Shown here: in pieces, positions 43,760 through 52,824 of the stretch
How the letters are laid out: the number at the start of each line of letters is the position of its first letter
Numbering within the stretch: the stretch's first letter is position 1
Assembly: GCF_015767265.1 (NCBI RefSeq)
Contig: NZ_JADPIB010000006.1
Coordinates: 124,001-188,000 of the forward strand
Direction: 5' to 3'
Length of the DNA stretch: 64,000 nt
Source: Aureivirga marina
GTDB lineage: Bacteria > Bacteroidota > Bacteroidia > Flavobacteriales > Flavobacteriaceae
The notes under the pieces: generated by a model
Database searches by the model: none
What the model saw: the letters and a program-made list of their open reading frames with translations, nothing else
Told to the model about the DNA's origin: nothing
Position numbers and translations under genes: made by a program

Positions 43760-45373
43760 ATGAAAAAACTATTACTAATTATTACTCTACTTCCAGTTTG
43801 GGCTTTTTCTCAAAATACAATTCAAGATGCTTGGATTTATTTTAGTAATAAGCCAGAAGCAAACAATTTTATTGAAAATCCTCTAACAATGCTTTCACAA
43901 AAAGCTTTGGATAGAAGAATCAAACAAGGAATTTCTTTGGATGAAAAAGATGCTCCAATTCATGCATCTTATTATAATGAAATTAAAAATACAACAGGAA
44001 TTCAAATTTTAGCCAAATCTAAATGGATGAATGCACTTCATATTCAAGGAACTTTTGAAGTTATTTCTAATTTAGAAAATAAAAATTTTGTTTCTCATAT
44101 TGAATTTGCTGATAAAACATTAAATAGTTCAGGTGTTTCTTCAAGAGTTAAAAAGAATTCTAAAACTTTTGATGCTTCTAAAAAATTAGAAACAACCGAA
44201 AATTATAATTATGGAAATGCTACAAATCAAATCGAAATGTTAGGTGGTGAAAAACTTCACGAACTTGGTTATACAGGAAGTGAAATGACAATCGCCGTGA
44301 TTGATGCTGGTTTTCCAAATGTAAATAATTTAGATGCTTTTGCTTATCTAAGAGATAATAATAAAATATTAGGTGGTTATAATTTCGTAAACAATTCTGA
44401 GAATTTTTACATGGGAAATTCTCATGGAACTTTGGTTCTTTCTGATATTGCTGGGAATGTTTCAAACGAATTTGTTGGAACTGCTCCTAATGCAAGTTTT
44501 TATTTATTTATAACTGAAGATGCTAGCCAAGAAATGCCAATCGAAGAAAGTAATTGGGTACAAGCTGTGGAAAGAGCTGATAGTTTAGGTGTAGACGTTA
44601 TCAATACTTCTTTAGGTTATACAGAATATGACAATCCAAATTATAGCTATATATATGCAGATATGAATGGACAAACTGCATTTGCTTCAAGAGCTGCGGA
44701 TATTGCTTTTTCTAGAGGAATGATTTTAGTTACTTCTGCTGGAAATAGCGGAAATGATGCTTGGCATTATATCGGTGTTCCTGCTGATGCTAAAAATGTT
44801 TTTACAATTGGTGCTGTTGATCCTAATAGAAATATTGCAAATTTTAGTTCTTTCGGCCCAACTTCTGACGGAAGAATCAAACCAGATGTTTGTGCTGAAG
44901 GTAGAAATGTTTATGTAATTGATGCTATTGGACAAATTAAAACTTCTAATGGAACTTCGTTTTCTTCTCCTGTACTTTGTGGAGTTGTAGCTTGTTTATG
45001 GGAAGCTTTTCCAGATAAAACTAATTTGGAAATCATGGATCTTTTAAGAAAATCTGCACATTTATATAACAATCCAACAGATCAAGAAGGTTATGGAATT
45101 CCTAATATCACAAAAATTTTAGAGGAAAATGAAATCATTCAAAATACAGATTTAACTATTTACCCTAATCCTGTAAAAGATTATTTAAAAATTAAATCTG
45201 CTTCTTCTCAAGTTGATATTAAAATATTTAATGTTTTAGGTAAAAAAATTATGGATAAAAAATTCACTAATACACCTAATGGAATCAATCTTGACATTTT
45301 AACTTCTGGAATTTATATCGTTCGAATTACGGACGAAAAAAATAAAACAACCCGAAAAATTATCAAAGAATAA
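43760..45373 (+). CDS. Subtilisin-like (S8) serine peptidase with T9SS type A sorting domain
   Basis: A 537-residue exported protein. The longer frame from 43724 is rejected because the Met at 43760 begins a signal peptide (MKKLLLIITLLPVWAFSQ) and a promoter box lies inside the extra part. The S8 catalytic triad is visible: Asp in MTIAVIDAGFPN, His in MGNSHGTLVLSDI and Ser in NGTSFSSPVLCG, with TSAGNSGN giving the oxyanion Asn. The N-terminal inhibitor-like propeptide occupies about residues 20-150. The C-terminal 75 residues (LTIYPNPVKDYLKI ... TRKIIKE) are a T9SS sorting domain. Its stop codon abuts the start of the following FabK-like gene (TAA-ATG), so the two are probably cotranscribed. 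Confidence 0.92.
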   Translation: MKKLLLIITLLPVWAFSQNTIQDAWIYFSNKPEANNFIENPLTMLSQKALDRRIKQGISLDEKDAPIHASYYNEIKNTTGIQILAKSKWMNALHIQGTFEVISNLENKNFVSHIEFADKTLNSSGVSSRVKKNSKTFDASKKLETTENYNYGNATNQIEMLGGEKLHELGYTGSEMTIAVIDAGFPNVNNLDAFAYLRDNNKILGGYNFVNNSENFYMGNSHGTLVLSDIAGNVSNEFVGTAPNASFYLFITEDASQEMPIEESNWVQAVERADSLGVDVINTSLGYTEYDNPNYSYIYADMNGQTAFASRAADIAFSRGMILVTSAGNSGNDAWHYIGVPADAKNVFTIGAVDPNRNIANFSSFGPTSDGRIKPDVCAEGRNVYVIDAIGQIKTSNGTSFSSPVLCGVVACLWEAFPDKTNLEIMDLLRKSAHLYNNPTDQEGYGIPNITKILEENEIIQNTDLTIYPNPVKDYLKIKSASSQVDIKIFNVLGKKIMDKKFTNTPNGINLDILTSGIYIVRITDEKNKTTRKIIKE

Positions 45374-46309
45374 ATGACAAATAGAATAACGGAACTTTTT
45401 AAAATTGAACACCCAATAATTCAAGCTGGAATGATTTGGGTAAGTGGTTATAAACTTGCAGCAGCAGTTAGTAATGCTGGTGGATTAGGATTGATTGGAG
45501 CTGGCTCAATGTACCCTGATGTTTTAAGAGAACACATTCAAAAATGTAAAAAAGCTACTGACAAACCTTTTGGTGTAAATGTTCCGATGCTGTATCCAAA
45601 TATTGAAGAAATTATGGATATTATTGTGGAAGAAAAAGTACCAATTGTTTTTACTTCTGCTGGAAATCCAAAAACTTGGACAAATTTTTTAAAAGAAAAA
45701 GGAATCACGGTTGTACATGTAGTAAGTAGCGTAAAATTTGCTTTAAAAGCTGAAGCTGCTGGTGTTGATGCCGTTGTTGCAGAAGGTTTTGAAGCTGGAG
45801 GACACAATGGTCGCGAAGAAACTACTACTTTTACTTTAATTCCGATGGTAAAACAAAAAGTAAAAATTCCTGTAATTGCTGCTGGAGGAATTGCTTCTGG
45901 AAGAGGAATGCTAGCTGCACAAGTTTTAGGTGCTGATGGTGTTCAAATTGGAAGTCGATTTGCTGCTTCAGAAGAGTCTTCTGCACATATCAATTTTAAA
46001 AATACAATTGTAAATACAGAAGATGGCGGAACTCATTTAACTTTAAAAGAATTGGCTCCTGTTCGATTAATTAAAAATAAATTCTTTAATGATTTACAAG
46101 ATTTATATACAAAAAATCCTTCTGTAGATGATTTAAAAAGTTTACTTGGAAGAGCTAGAGCAAAAAAGGGAATGTTTGAAGGTGATTTAGATGAAGGCGA
46201 ATTAGAAATCGGTCAAATAGCTGGTTTAATTCAAGAAATTTTACCTGCAAAAGAAATTTTAGACAATATTTTACAAGAATATAATGAAGTAAAACAAAGT
46301 TTTTGCTAA
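45374..46309 (+). CDS. FMN-dependent FabK / nitronate monooxygenase family enzyme
   Basis: A 311-residue TIM-barrel flavoenzyme. Signature blocks are ITELFKIEHPIIQAGMIWVSGYKLAAAVSNAGGLGLIGAGS (start), KPFGVNVPM, DAVVAEGFEAGGHNGR (GGH), IPVIAAGGIASGRGMLAAQVLGADGVQIGSRFAASEES (phosphate-binding). FabK (enoyl-ACP reductase) and nitronate monooxygenase share these; without an alignment the assignment is open, though FabK-type length and the AGGH motif fit both. It follows a T9SS subtilisin gene by zero bases, an odd functional neighbour, possibly just transcriptional linkage. Confidence 0.87.
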   Translation: MTNRITELFKIEHPIIQAGMIWVSGYKLAAAVSNAGGLGLIGAGSMYPDVLREHIQKCKKATDKPFGVNVPMLYPNIEEIMDIIVEEKVPIVFTSAGNPKTWTNFLKEKGITVVHVVSSVKFALKAEAAGVDAVVAEGFEAGGHNGREETTTFTLIPMVKQKVKIPVIAAGGIASGRGMLAAQVLGADGVQIGSRFAASEESSAHINFKNTIVNTEDGGTHLTLKELAPVRLIKNKFFNDLQDLYTKNPSVDDLKSLLGRARAKKGMFEGDLDEGELEIGQIAGLIQEILPAKEILDNILQEYNEVKQSFC

Positions 46310-46317
46310 ACAATATT

Positions 46318-46344
46318 AAGGTAGTTTCATCGCTACCTTTTTTT
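46318..46344 (+). terminator. Terminator of the subtilisin-FabK unit
   Basis: Stem AAGGTAG/CTACCTT (46318-46324 with 46333-46339) with T-run. Confidence 0.7.
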
Positions 46345-46424
46345 ATTTTCAAAATTTATTTCCTGATTCTTTTTTAAAATATAATTCATTAAATTTAAGA
46401 TAGTTAACTCAAAATAATCTTATT

Positions 46425-46817
46425 ATGAATTCTGCTGAAAAGGAAGTTTGGAAATTAGAAGAGCATTATTGGAAAGTTTTAAATAATCTAGATTTAGATT
46501 CTTATTTAAAACTTTGGGATGAAGATTTGGTTGCTTGGCCAAGTTGGAGTGATGAAACAAGAACAAAAAGCGAAATTGGAGAATCTATCCATTTTGTACA
46601 ACAAGGAAAAAATTTAGAATTCAAATATGTTTTAGAAAAACATTCTGTAAAACAATATGATTGTGTTGTGATTGCACTTTATGTTGTTCGATTTGTTTTT
46701 AAAAATAAGATTACTGAAAAAATCGAATCTTCAAAATCTACACGAATTATTCATACTTGGAGAAAATCAAATGATGGTTGGAAAATAATTGGCGGAATGA
46801 ATACAGTTCCTTATTAA
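46425..46817 (+). CDS. NTF2-like protein, DUF4440/SnoaL-type
   Basis: A 130-residue single-domain protein with the NTF2-like cone: helix EVWKLEEHYWKVLNNLDLDSYLKLWDEDLVAWPSW, then beta-strands KYVLEKHSVKQYDCVVIALYVVRF and a C-terminal HTWRKSNDGWKIIGGMNTVPY. The C-terminal Trp-Lys-Ile-Ile-Gly is typical of DUF4440. Such domains bind small ligands or catalyse isomerisation and are not further assignable. It stands alone between two terminator-bounded units. Confidence 0.8.
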   Translation: MNSAEKEVWKLEEHYWKVLNNLDLDSYLKLWDEDLVAWPSWSDETRTKSEIGESIHFVQQGKNLEFKYVLEKHSVKQYDCVVIALYVVRFVFKNKITEKIESSKSTRIIHTWRKSNDGWKIIGGMNTVPY

Positions 46818-46880
46818 TTTTATTCTATAATTATTTTTTTTAGCTCTTTTTGTCTTTGTTTTTATTCTAATTTTACAATC

Positions 46881-47468
46881 ATGATAGAAAATCCGAAAGA
46901 CGTATTAATTTTACATTTTCAAGAAACTATTTCATTGAAAGAAAATGAAATTTCTTTAGTTAAAAATCACTTTAAAATTAAAGAATTAAAGAAAAAAGAA
47001 ATTTTGATTTTTCCTGGTGACGTTTCAAATCATATGCAATTTATCTATAAAGGTTGTTTGCGAAATTATTATATGGATCAGGAAGCAAAAGAACATATTT
47101 TGCAATTTGGAATTGAAAATTGGTGGGTAAATGATTTGTATAGTTATTTAACCAAAACTCCATCTAAGCAATTTGTTCAAGCAATTGAAAAATCTATAAT
47201 TCTACAAATTCATCGAGATTCTTTAAACGAACTTTTTGATCAAATTCCAGCAATAGAGCGTTTTTTTAGATTAAAATTTGAAAAAGCTTATGTTTCTCTT
47301 CAAGATAGAACAATCAATACTTTAAGCAAAACTGCGGAAGAAAGATATTTAGAATTCCGCTCACAATATAGAGATATCGAACAACGCGTTCCTCAATATA
47401 TGATCGCTTCTTATTTAGGAATTACACCTGAATTTTTAAGCGCTATGCGAAAAAAAATTGCAAAATAA
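46881..47468 (+). CDS. Crp/Fnr-family transcriptional regulator
   Basis: A 195-residue regulator: N-terminal cyclic-nucleotide-binding-like barrel (about 25-115; IFPGDVSNHMQFIYKGCLRNYYM), long helix, and C-terminal helix-turn-helix (VPQYMIASYLGITPEFLSAMRKKIAK). As with the gene at 25003, the canonical cAMP-binding residues are not evident. It heads a run of same-strand genes (FMN reductase, NTF2-like, GNAT), although a separate -7 box precedes the reductase, so it may regulate rather than belong to that operon. Confidence 0.85.
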   Translation: MIENPKDVLILHFQETISLKENEISLVKNHFKIKELKKKEILIFPGDVSNHMQFIYKGCLRNYYMDQEAKEHILQFGIENWWVNDLYSYLTKTPSKQFVQAIEKSIILQIHRDSLNELFDQIPAIERFFRLKFEKAYVSLQDRTINTLSKTAEERYLEFRSQYRDIEQRVPQYMIASYLGITPEFLSAMRKKIAK

Positions 47469-47511
47469 GACTTTCTTAAGGTACCTTAAGATTTAAGATT
47501 TTTAGCTGATT

Positions 47512-47519
47512 TATTTTTG
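47512..47519 (+). promoter_or_regulatory. Candidate -7 box for the FMN reductase-NTF2-GNAT operon
   Basis: TATTTTTG fits TAnnTTTG, 28 bases before the FMN reductase ATG. Confidence 0.5.
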
Positions 47520-47547
47520 TTGTATTCAATCTTTAATACGAAATACA

Positions 47548-48090
47548 ATGAAAAAAATACTGGCTTTTACAGGAAGTAATAGTTCCAATTCTATTAATAA
47601 AAAACTATTACAAATCGCTATAAATGAAATAGAAGAAAACTCTAATTTTCAAGTTTCATTTATTGATATTGACGAATTATCTTTTCCTATTTATAGTTTA
47701 GATGAAGAAAAAAATGGTTTTCCAGAAACTGTAAAAGAAGTGTATAAAGCTTTTACAAATTCGGATGCTTTTTTAATTTCTTCTCCAGAACATAATGGAC
47801 TTCCTTCTGCTTTTTTAAAAAATATAATTGACTGGCTTTCTAGAATTGAACAACCTTTTTTTAATAATAAATCGGTTTTTTTATTAAGCACTTCTCCAGG
47901 AAAAAATGGTGGAAATTCACATTTAATTCTATTAGAAAAATTTATTCCAATGTGGGGAGGGAAATCTACAACAAGTTTTTCTTTAGGAAATTTCTTTGAA
48001 AATTATGACGAGGAAAAGAAAACAATCACAGATAAAACCTTAAAAGTTGAATTGCAAAAATTACTTAATGAATTTATTAAATCTATATAA
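47548..48090 (+). CDS. NADPH-dependent FMN reductase family protein
   Basis: A 180-residue flavodoxin-fold enzyme. It opens with the FMN-phosphate loop ILAFTGSNSSNSINKKLL, then has SSPEHNGLPSAFLKNIIDWLSR (the classic SPEYN/HGxxPxxLKNxIDW motif) and FLLSTSPGKNGGN. The family reduces FMN, azo dyes or quinones using NAD(P)H. The NTF2-like gene begins 4 bases after its stop, so they form one operon. Confidence 0.9.
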   Translation: MKKILAFTGSNSSNSINKKLLQIAINEIEENSNFQVSFIDIDELSFPIYSLDEEKNGFPETVKEVYKAFTNSDAFLISSPEHNGLPSAFLKNIIDWLSRIEQPFFNNKSVFLLSTSPGKNGGNSHLILLEKFIPMWGGKSTTSFSLGNFFENYDEEKKTITDKTLKVELQKLLNEFIKSI

Positions 48091-48094
48091 AATA

Positions 48095-48508
48095 ATGAAA
48101 ACAGAAAATGCAAAAAAAGTTGTTGAAAATTATTTTCAAGCTTTTAAAAATGGAAATATGGAAGAAATTGAACAAATTTTTCATGAAGATTGTTTGATTG
48201 TAAGCGTTAAGGAAAATGAAAATAGAAAAACTGAAGAATTACACGGAACTTATAGAAAACGTGAAAATGTTCGTCAATTTATCACAAATATTTTAGCATT
48301 ATTTCATCCGAAAGAATTTGATATTAAAAGAATTATTTCAGAAGAAAATACTGTTGTTGCAATTGGTAAATTTGTTCATGAAGTAAAATCAACGGGAAAA
48401 TTATTCAAAAGTGATTGGGTGCAAATTTGCATTATTGAAGATTCAAAAATCAAAGAATATAGATTTTTTGAAGATTCTGCTGCACTTTTAATCGCTTCAA
48501 AAAAATAA
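48095..48508 (+). CDS. NTF2-like (SnoaL) family protein
   Basis: A 137-residue protein. The reading frame extends upstream to 48047, inside the reductase gene, but the Met at 48095 begins the NTF2-like domain (MKTENAKKVVENYFQAFKNGNMEEIEQIFHED) and follows the reductase stop by 4 bases, so this start is used. FDIKRIISEENTVVAIGKFVHEVKSTGKLFKSDWVQICIIEDSKIKEYRFFEDSAAL is the SnoaL-type strand set. Ligand unknown. It is the second gene of the three-gene operon. Confidence 0.85.
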   Translation: MKTENAKKVVENYFQAFKNGNMEEIEQIFHEDCLIVSVKENENRKTEELHGTYRKRENVRQFITNILALFHPKEFDIKRIISEENTVVAIGKFVHEVKSTGKLFKSDWVQICIIEDSKIKEYRFFEDSAALLIASKK

Positions 48509-48512
48509 AATT

Positions 48513-49229
48513 ATGGAAGCAAAAATCATTCAAAATCTTTTTGATTTTTGGAAATTAATTGGAGAGAGAACCAGATCGTTTTATAAAAATCCTGAATTTG
48601 ATTTTACGTTAATTAATCATCATATTTGGCCTTCTAAAGTTTTCAATATTTGTTCTGAAAATGTTTTAGATTTCGAGGATAAAATCAGAAATCATGAAAT
48701 TCCGAATGCAATAGCAATCCCTGGGAATAATCATTTAAATTTTAGTTTTAAAAATTCTAATTTCACCAATTATTCCACAGTAAAAGCGATGTTCCTAAAT
48801 TTAAAATCTATCGAAAATTCTTTTTCTAATATAAAAGAAATAGAACTTGTTGATACTTTTCAAAAAGGTGTATTCTTTAAAGAAATAGCGGAAAAATCTT
48901 TTAATTATGAAATAGATCAAATGACTATTTTTTCATTAATCGGTTATAAAAATATTCAATTATTTATTGGTAAACATGAAAATGAATATGTGACGTGTGG
49001 AATAATTTATTTAGATAAAAAAGGAAACTCTGGAATTCATATGATTGGAACAATTCCGAAATTCCGAGGTTTAGGATTAGGTAAAAAAATGACAGAAAAA
49101 TTAATTTCAAAAGCAATTCAAAATAAAAGTAAAAAAGCATTTTTGGTTGCATCCAAATCTGGGGAGAAAATCTATGAAAAGTTAGGATTTCAGACAGCTG
49201 GAACTTTAGAAAGTTATAAATTAGTTTAG
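48513..49229 (+). CDS. GNAT-family N-acetyltransferase
   Basis: A 238-residue protein whose C-terminal half (about 120-238) is a GNAT domain. VTCGIIYLDKKGNSGIHMIGTIPKFRGLGLGKKMTEKLI holds the acetyl-CoA pyrophosphate loop (R/Q-x-x-G-x-G/A form: RGLGLGK), and FLVASKSGEKIYEKLGFQTAGTLESYKL is motif B. The N-terminal 110 residues are a distinct domain (HIWPSKVFNI; ISIPGNNHLNFSF-type region) and may provide acceptor specificity. The substrate is not visible. It starts 4 bases after the NTF2-like gene and ends the operon at a terminator. Confidence 0.85.
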   Translation: MEAKIIQNLFDFWKLIGERTRSFYKNPEFDFTLINHHIWPSKVFNICSENVLDFEDKIRNHEIPNAIAIPGNNHLNFSFKNSNFTNYSTVKAMFLNLKSIENSFSNIKEIELVDTFQKGVFFKEIAEKSFNYEIDQMTIFSLIGYKNIQLFIGKHENEYVTCGIIYLDKKGNSGIHMIGTIPKFRGLGLGKKMTEKLISKAIQNKSKKAFLVASKSGEKIYEKLGFQTAGTLESYKLV

Positions 49230-49238
49230 GGTTTAAAC

Positions 49239-49268
49239 AAAAAAAGAGGCTTTTAACAGCCTCTTTAT
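49239..49268. terminator. Bidirectional terminator
   Basis: Stem AAAGAGGC/GCCTCTTT with a loop of nine bases, between the GNAT gene and the convergent uvrD/pcrA gene. Confidence 0.8.
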
Positions 49269-49278
49269 ATTTATATCT

Positions 49279-51603
49279 TTATCCAATTACTTTCAATTTT
49301 GCAAATTGTAAAAGAAGTTTTTTCACTCCTATTGGAAATTTAATTTCTGCTTTCTTATCCGCACCAGAACCTTCAATATTTAATACAATTCCTTTACCAA
49401 ATCTTCCATGTTCTACTTTGTTTCCAACTTCTAAATTCATCTGCACAGTTCCAACAGAAGTGGAAGTCGCTGAAGAAACTTTTTTTAAGTTTTTTGGAGG
49501 AGTAAAACGTTGCGAAGGAGTAACGTTAACCGTATTCGGTTTTGTTTTTGTCTGTGGCTTTTTAAAACGGACTGTTTTAGAAGAAGAACCATCATCAAAT
49601 AATCCAGAATCTAAGAATGGATTTGCTCTTGGATTCACAGGAGGCGCTAAATGATCTAAGAATTTCTCATCAATTTCTTCAATAAATCGACTAGGCTCTG
49701 CATCCACTAATTTCCCCCAACGGAATCTAGATTGTGCATACGTTAAATATGCTTGTTTTTCCGCTCTTGTCAAAGCAACATAAAATAGTCTTCTCTCCTC
49801 TTCCAATTCACTTCTTGTATTCATACTCATCGCAGAAGGAAAAAGATTTTCTTCCAATCCAACAACAAAAACGTGTGGAAATTCCAATCCTTTTGCTAAG
49901 TGAATTGTTAATAAAGAAACTTTAGGTTCATCATCTTCTTTATCCGAATCTAAATCTGTAGCTAAAGCAACATCTTCCAAGAAATAAGAAAGAGAAGCAT
50001 CTTCACCTTTTTCTTCTTGAGTATCGATAAAATCTTTTAAACCATTTAATAATTCTTGAATATTTTCTATACGACTGATATCTTCTGGAGTTCCATCACT
50101 TTCAATGTCTTTGATAATTCTTGTTTGTTTTATCACATGTTCTGCAACTTCAAAAGCATTCTTATTCTTTGCTTCTACTTGAAAACTTTGAATCATCGTT
50201 ACGAAATTCTCTAATTTCGTTTTAGTTCCAGTATTAATTTTAATATCAACTTTATCTAAATTTTGTAAAACATCAAAAATTGAACGCTTATAATGATTTG
50301 CTGCAACAGTCAATTTATCCATGGTTGTTTGCCCAATTCCACGAGCAGGATAATTGATAATTCGCTTTAAAGCTTCCTCATCACTTGGATTAATTAAAAC
50401 TCTTAAATATCCTAAAACATCTTTAATTTCTTTTCTTTGGTAAAATGAAAGTCCTCCATAAATTTTATATGGAATATTTTTCTTTCTTAAAGCATCTTCA
50501 ATTGCTCTAGATTGTGCATTTGTACGATATAAAACCGCAAAATCATTGTTAGAAAGTTGCTCATTCATTTTTGTTTCAAAAATTCTTTCTGCAACAAATC
50601 TTCCTTCTTCACTTTCTGAATGTGTTCGCATTACTTTTACTAAACCACCTCTTTCATTTGCTGTCCAAATAGTTTTATCCAGCTTTGTTTGGTTTTTATC
50701 AATAACACTATTTGCAGCTTCTACAATATTTTTTGAAGAACGGTAATTTTGCTCTAATTTGTAAATTTTCACACCTTCGTAGTCACGTTGGAAATTCAAA
50801 ATATTTTGAATATTCGCGCCACGGAAAGCATAAATACTTTGCGAATCATCTCCTACCACACAAATATTTCTAAATCTATCTGCTAAAGCACGAACAATTA
50901 AATACTGAGAATGATTGGTATCTTGGTACTCATCTACTAAAATATAACGGAATCTATCTTGATATTTAGCTAAAACTTGAGGAAAACGAGTTAAAAGTTC
51001 ATTTGTTCGAAGCAATAAATCATCAAAATCCATTGCTCCTGATTTAAAACATCTTTCTACATATTGATGATAAATTTCACCAAGTTTTGGACGTTTTGCC
51101 ATCATATCTGCTTCTTGCAAATCAGAATTTCCAAAATAAGCTCTTACAGTAATTAAACTATTTTTAAGTTGTGAAATCCTACCTAAAACTTGTTTTGGTT
51201 TGTATTTATCTTTGTCCAGATTCATTTCTTTAATAATCGAAGTGATTAAACGAACGGAATCTTGTGTATCGTAAATTGTAAAATTTGAAGGATAACCTAA
51301 ATGATCTGCTTCTGAACGTAAAATTCTTGCAAAAACAGAGTGAAAAGTTCCCATCCATAGATTTTTTGCTTCTGCTCCAACTACTTTCGAAATACGTTCT
51401 TTCATTTCTCTTGCGGCTTTATTCGTAAAAGTTAACGAAAGAATATTAAAAGCATCTACTCCATTTTGCATTAAATTTGCAATTCTATATGTCAAAACTC
51501 GCGTTTTACCAGATCCTGCTCCTGCAATAATAATCATTGGACCTTCCTTATGTAAAACAGCTTCTTTTTGCGCTGGGTTTAAGTTATCTATATAATTCGA
51601 CAC
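49279..51603 (-). CDS. pcrA: UvrD/PcrA-type superfamily 1 DNA helicase
   Basis: 3'-5' ATP-dependent helicase for nucleotide excision repair and replication/transcription conflict resolution. The 774 residues carry the Q-motif LNPAQKEAVLHKEGP, Walker A IIAGAGSGKTRVLTYR (K33), TFTNKAAREMKERI (motif Ia), VDEYQDTN (motif II), GDDSQSIYAFRGA (III), LEQNYRSS (IV) and LTIHLAKGLEFPHVFVVGLEENLFP / RRLFYVALTRA (V/VI). The C-terminal GNKVEHGRFGKGIVLNIEGSG block is the PcrA/UvrD tudor-like domain. UvrD versus PcrA naming cannot be settled here. It is monocistronic. Confidence 0.94.
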   Translation of the reverse strand: MSNYIDNLNPAQKEAVLHKEGPMIIIAGAGSGKTRVLTYRIANLMQNGVDAFNILSLTFTNKAAREMKERISKVVGAEAKNLWMGTFHSVFARILRSEADHLGYPSNFTIYDTQDSVRLITSIIKEMNLDKDKYKPKQVLGRISQLKNSLITVRAYFGNSDLQEADMMAKRPKLGEIYHQYVERCFKSGAMDFDDLLLRTNELLTRFPQVLAKYQDRFRYILVDEYQDTNHSQYLIVRALADRFRNICVVGDDSQSIYAFRGANIQNILNFQRDYEGVKIYKLEQNYRSSKNIVEAANSVIDKNQTKLDKTIWTANERGGLVKVMRTHSESEEGRFVAERIFETKMNEQLSNNDFAVLYRTNAQSRAIEDALRKKNIPYKIYGGLSFYQRKEIKDVLGYLRVLINPSDEEALKRIINYPARGIGQTTMDKLTVAANHYKRSIFDVLQNLDKVDIKINTGTKTKLENFVTMIQSFQVEAKNKNAFEVAEHVIKQTRIIKDIESDGTPEDISRIENIQELLNGLKDFIDTQEEKGEDASLSYFLEDVALATDLDSDKEDDEPKVSLLTIHLAKGLEFPHVFVVGLEENLFPSAMSMNTRSELEEERRLFYVALTRAEKQAYLTYAQSRFRWGKLVDAEPSRFIEEIDEKFLDHLAPPVNPRANPFLDSGLFDDGSSSKTVRFKKPQTKTKPNTVNVTPSQRFTPPKNLKKVSSATSTSVGTVQMNLEVGNKVEHGRFGKGIVLNIEGSGADKKAEIKFPIGVKKLLLQFAKLKVIG

Positions 51604-51765
51604 GTTGTATTGTTTATAGTTTTAGAATAGTAATTTTCGTTTTTATATTTCAAAAAAACTGCTTTCAAAATTACTTATTTAATTAAAAAAATAGTATTTC
51701 AAATATAGTTTTAAGCAGTGAAAAACTGAAACAATTTAGTAAGAAAATCTCTTAAATTTCATTTC

Positions 51766-52659
51766 TTAAATATAATTCTCAATTTCAGGAAATAACTTTT
51801 TAAATTTCTTTTGAAATGGTGCTTTTTCAAAAATAGTTTCAGAAGTTTTTGGATGTAAAAATTGTAAAGACAAAGCATGTAAATACAATCCTTTTCCTTT
51901 TAAAATCAAATTTTCTTTTCCATAAAGTGCGTCTCCTAAAATTGGATTTCCAATTGCAGCTAATTGAATTCTCAATTGGTGTTTTCTTCCTGTTTTTGGT
52001 GTTAATTTTACCAAGTTTAAAAATTCAAATCTAGGCGATTCTACACTTTTTAAAACTTTAAATGTTGCTTCTGAATCTTTTCCATCTACCTGAGAAGTCA
52101 AAATTCCATGTTTTTCCATTTTTCCAATGGTAACAGCTAAATATGTTTTTGCAACATTTCTGTTTTCAAATAAACTATTTAAGCTTACAATAGTAGAAGC
52201 TGTTTTTCCAATCAATAAGGCACCAGAAGTTGGATAGTCCAAACGATGAATTGGCAAAGGGGCAACAGCATCTTTTTCTATACTTTGTTTTAGATTTGAA
52301 ACAAGTGCATTTTTGATTGTCCATTTTTTATTTCCACTTACCTCAACACCTGCTGGTTTATTAATTATTGCTAAAAAATCATCTTCAAATAAAACTTCTA
52401 ACTCCAAGTCAATTGAAGTATTTTTCTCTTTAACAGCAGTGTCTTGAAACAAATCTATTACATCACCTGCATTGATAAAACTTCCAGAATAACCACGTTT
52501 TCCATTTACCTGAATCAATCCTTTCTTAAGCGAATTTTTCATTGCTTTTTTAGAAGGAATTGTCGGAAATGTTCCTGGTACTAAATCGCACAAACGAAAG
52601 GATTTCTGTAAATTTTCAGAAACTTGATGAGTTCCTATTTTAACCAATGTTGCTTTCAA
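51766..52659 (-). CDS. RluA-family pseudouridine synthase with S4-type N-terminal domain
   Basis: Predicted rRNA or tRNA uridine isomerase. The 297 residues have an S4-like N-terminal part (about 35-75: IPSKKAMKNSLKKGLIQVNGKRGYSGSFINAGDVIDLFQ) and the synthase domain. The catalytic motif is PIHRLDYPTSGALLIGKTAS, with the Asp nucleophile in HRLDYPTSG, and the C-terminal motif is LTPKTGRKHQLRIQLAAIGNPILGDALYG. The family covers RluA, RluC, RluD and TruC; the target uridine cannot be deduced. A TATTTTTG box lies 36 bases upstream. It stands alone between uvrD/pcrA and the K+ channel gene. Confidence 0.88.
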   Translation of the reverse strand: MKATLVKIGTHQVSENLQKSFRLCDLVPGTFPTIPSKKAMKNSLKKGLIQVNGKRGYSGSFINAGDVIDLFQDTAVKEKNTSIDLELEVLFEDDFLAIINKPAGVEVSGNKKWTIKNALVSNLKQSIEKDAVAPLPIHRLDYPTSGALLIGKTASTIVSLNSLFENRNVAKTYLAVTIGKMEKHGILTSQVDGKDSEATFKVLKSVESPRFEFLNLVKLTPKTGRKHQLRIQLAAIGNPILGDALYGKENLILKGKGLYLHALSLQFLHPKTSETIFEKAPFQKKFKKLFPEIENYI

Positions 52660-52694
52660 TTTATTTCTATTATTTAATTTTTAAAATGGAAGCG

Positions 52695-52702
52695 CAAAAA
52701 TA
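52695..52702 (-). promoter_or_regulatory. Candidate -7 box for the pseudouridine synthase gene
   Basis: Minus-strand TATTTTTG fits TAnnTTTG, about 36 bases upstream of the start codon. Confidence 0.5.
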
Positions 52703-52824
52703 CAATTTCTTTTGATTTGTAAATTAATTTCAAAAGATATTAACACGTTAATTTACGTTATATTTTCTTAAAAAAATTGCTATTTATTTTATTTAAAAGT
52801 CATTAACTATATTTAGTTATTCTA

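Noticed and set aside
48047-48094. Earlier start of the NTF2-like gene inside the reductase gene
   Set aside because: The NTF2 fold begins at 48095, 4 bases after the reductase stop, giving normal operon spacing.
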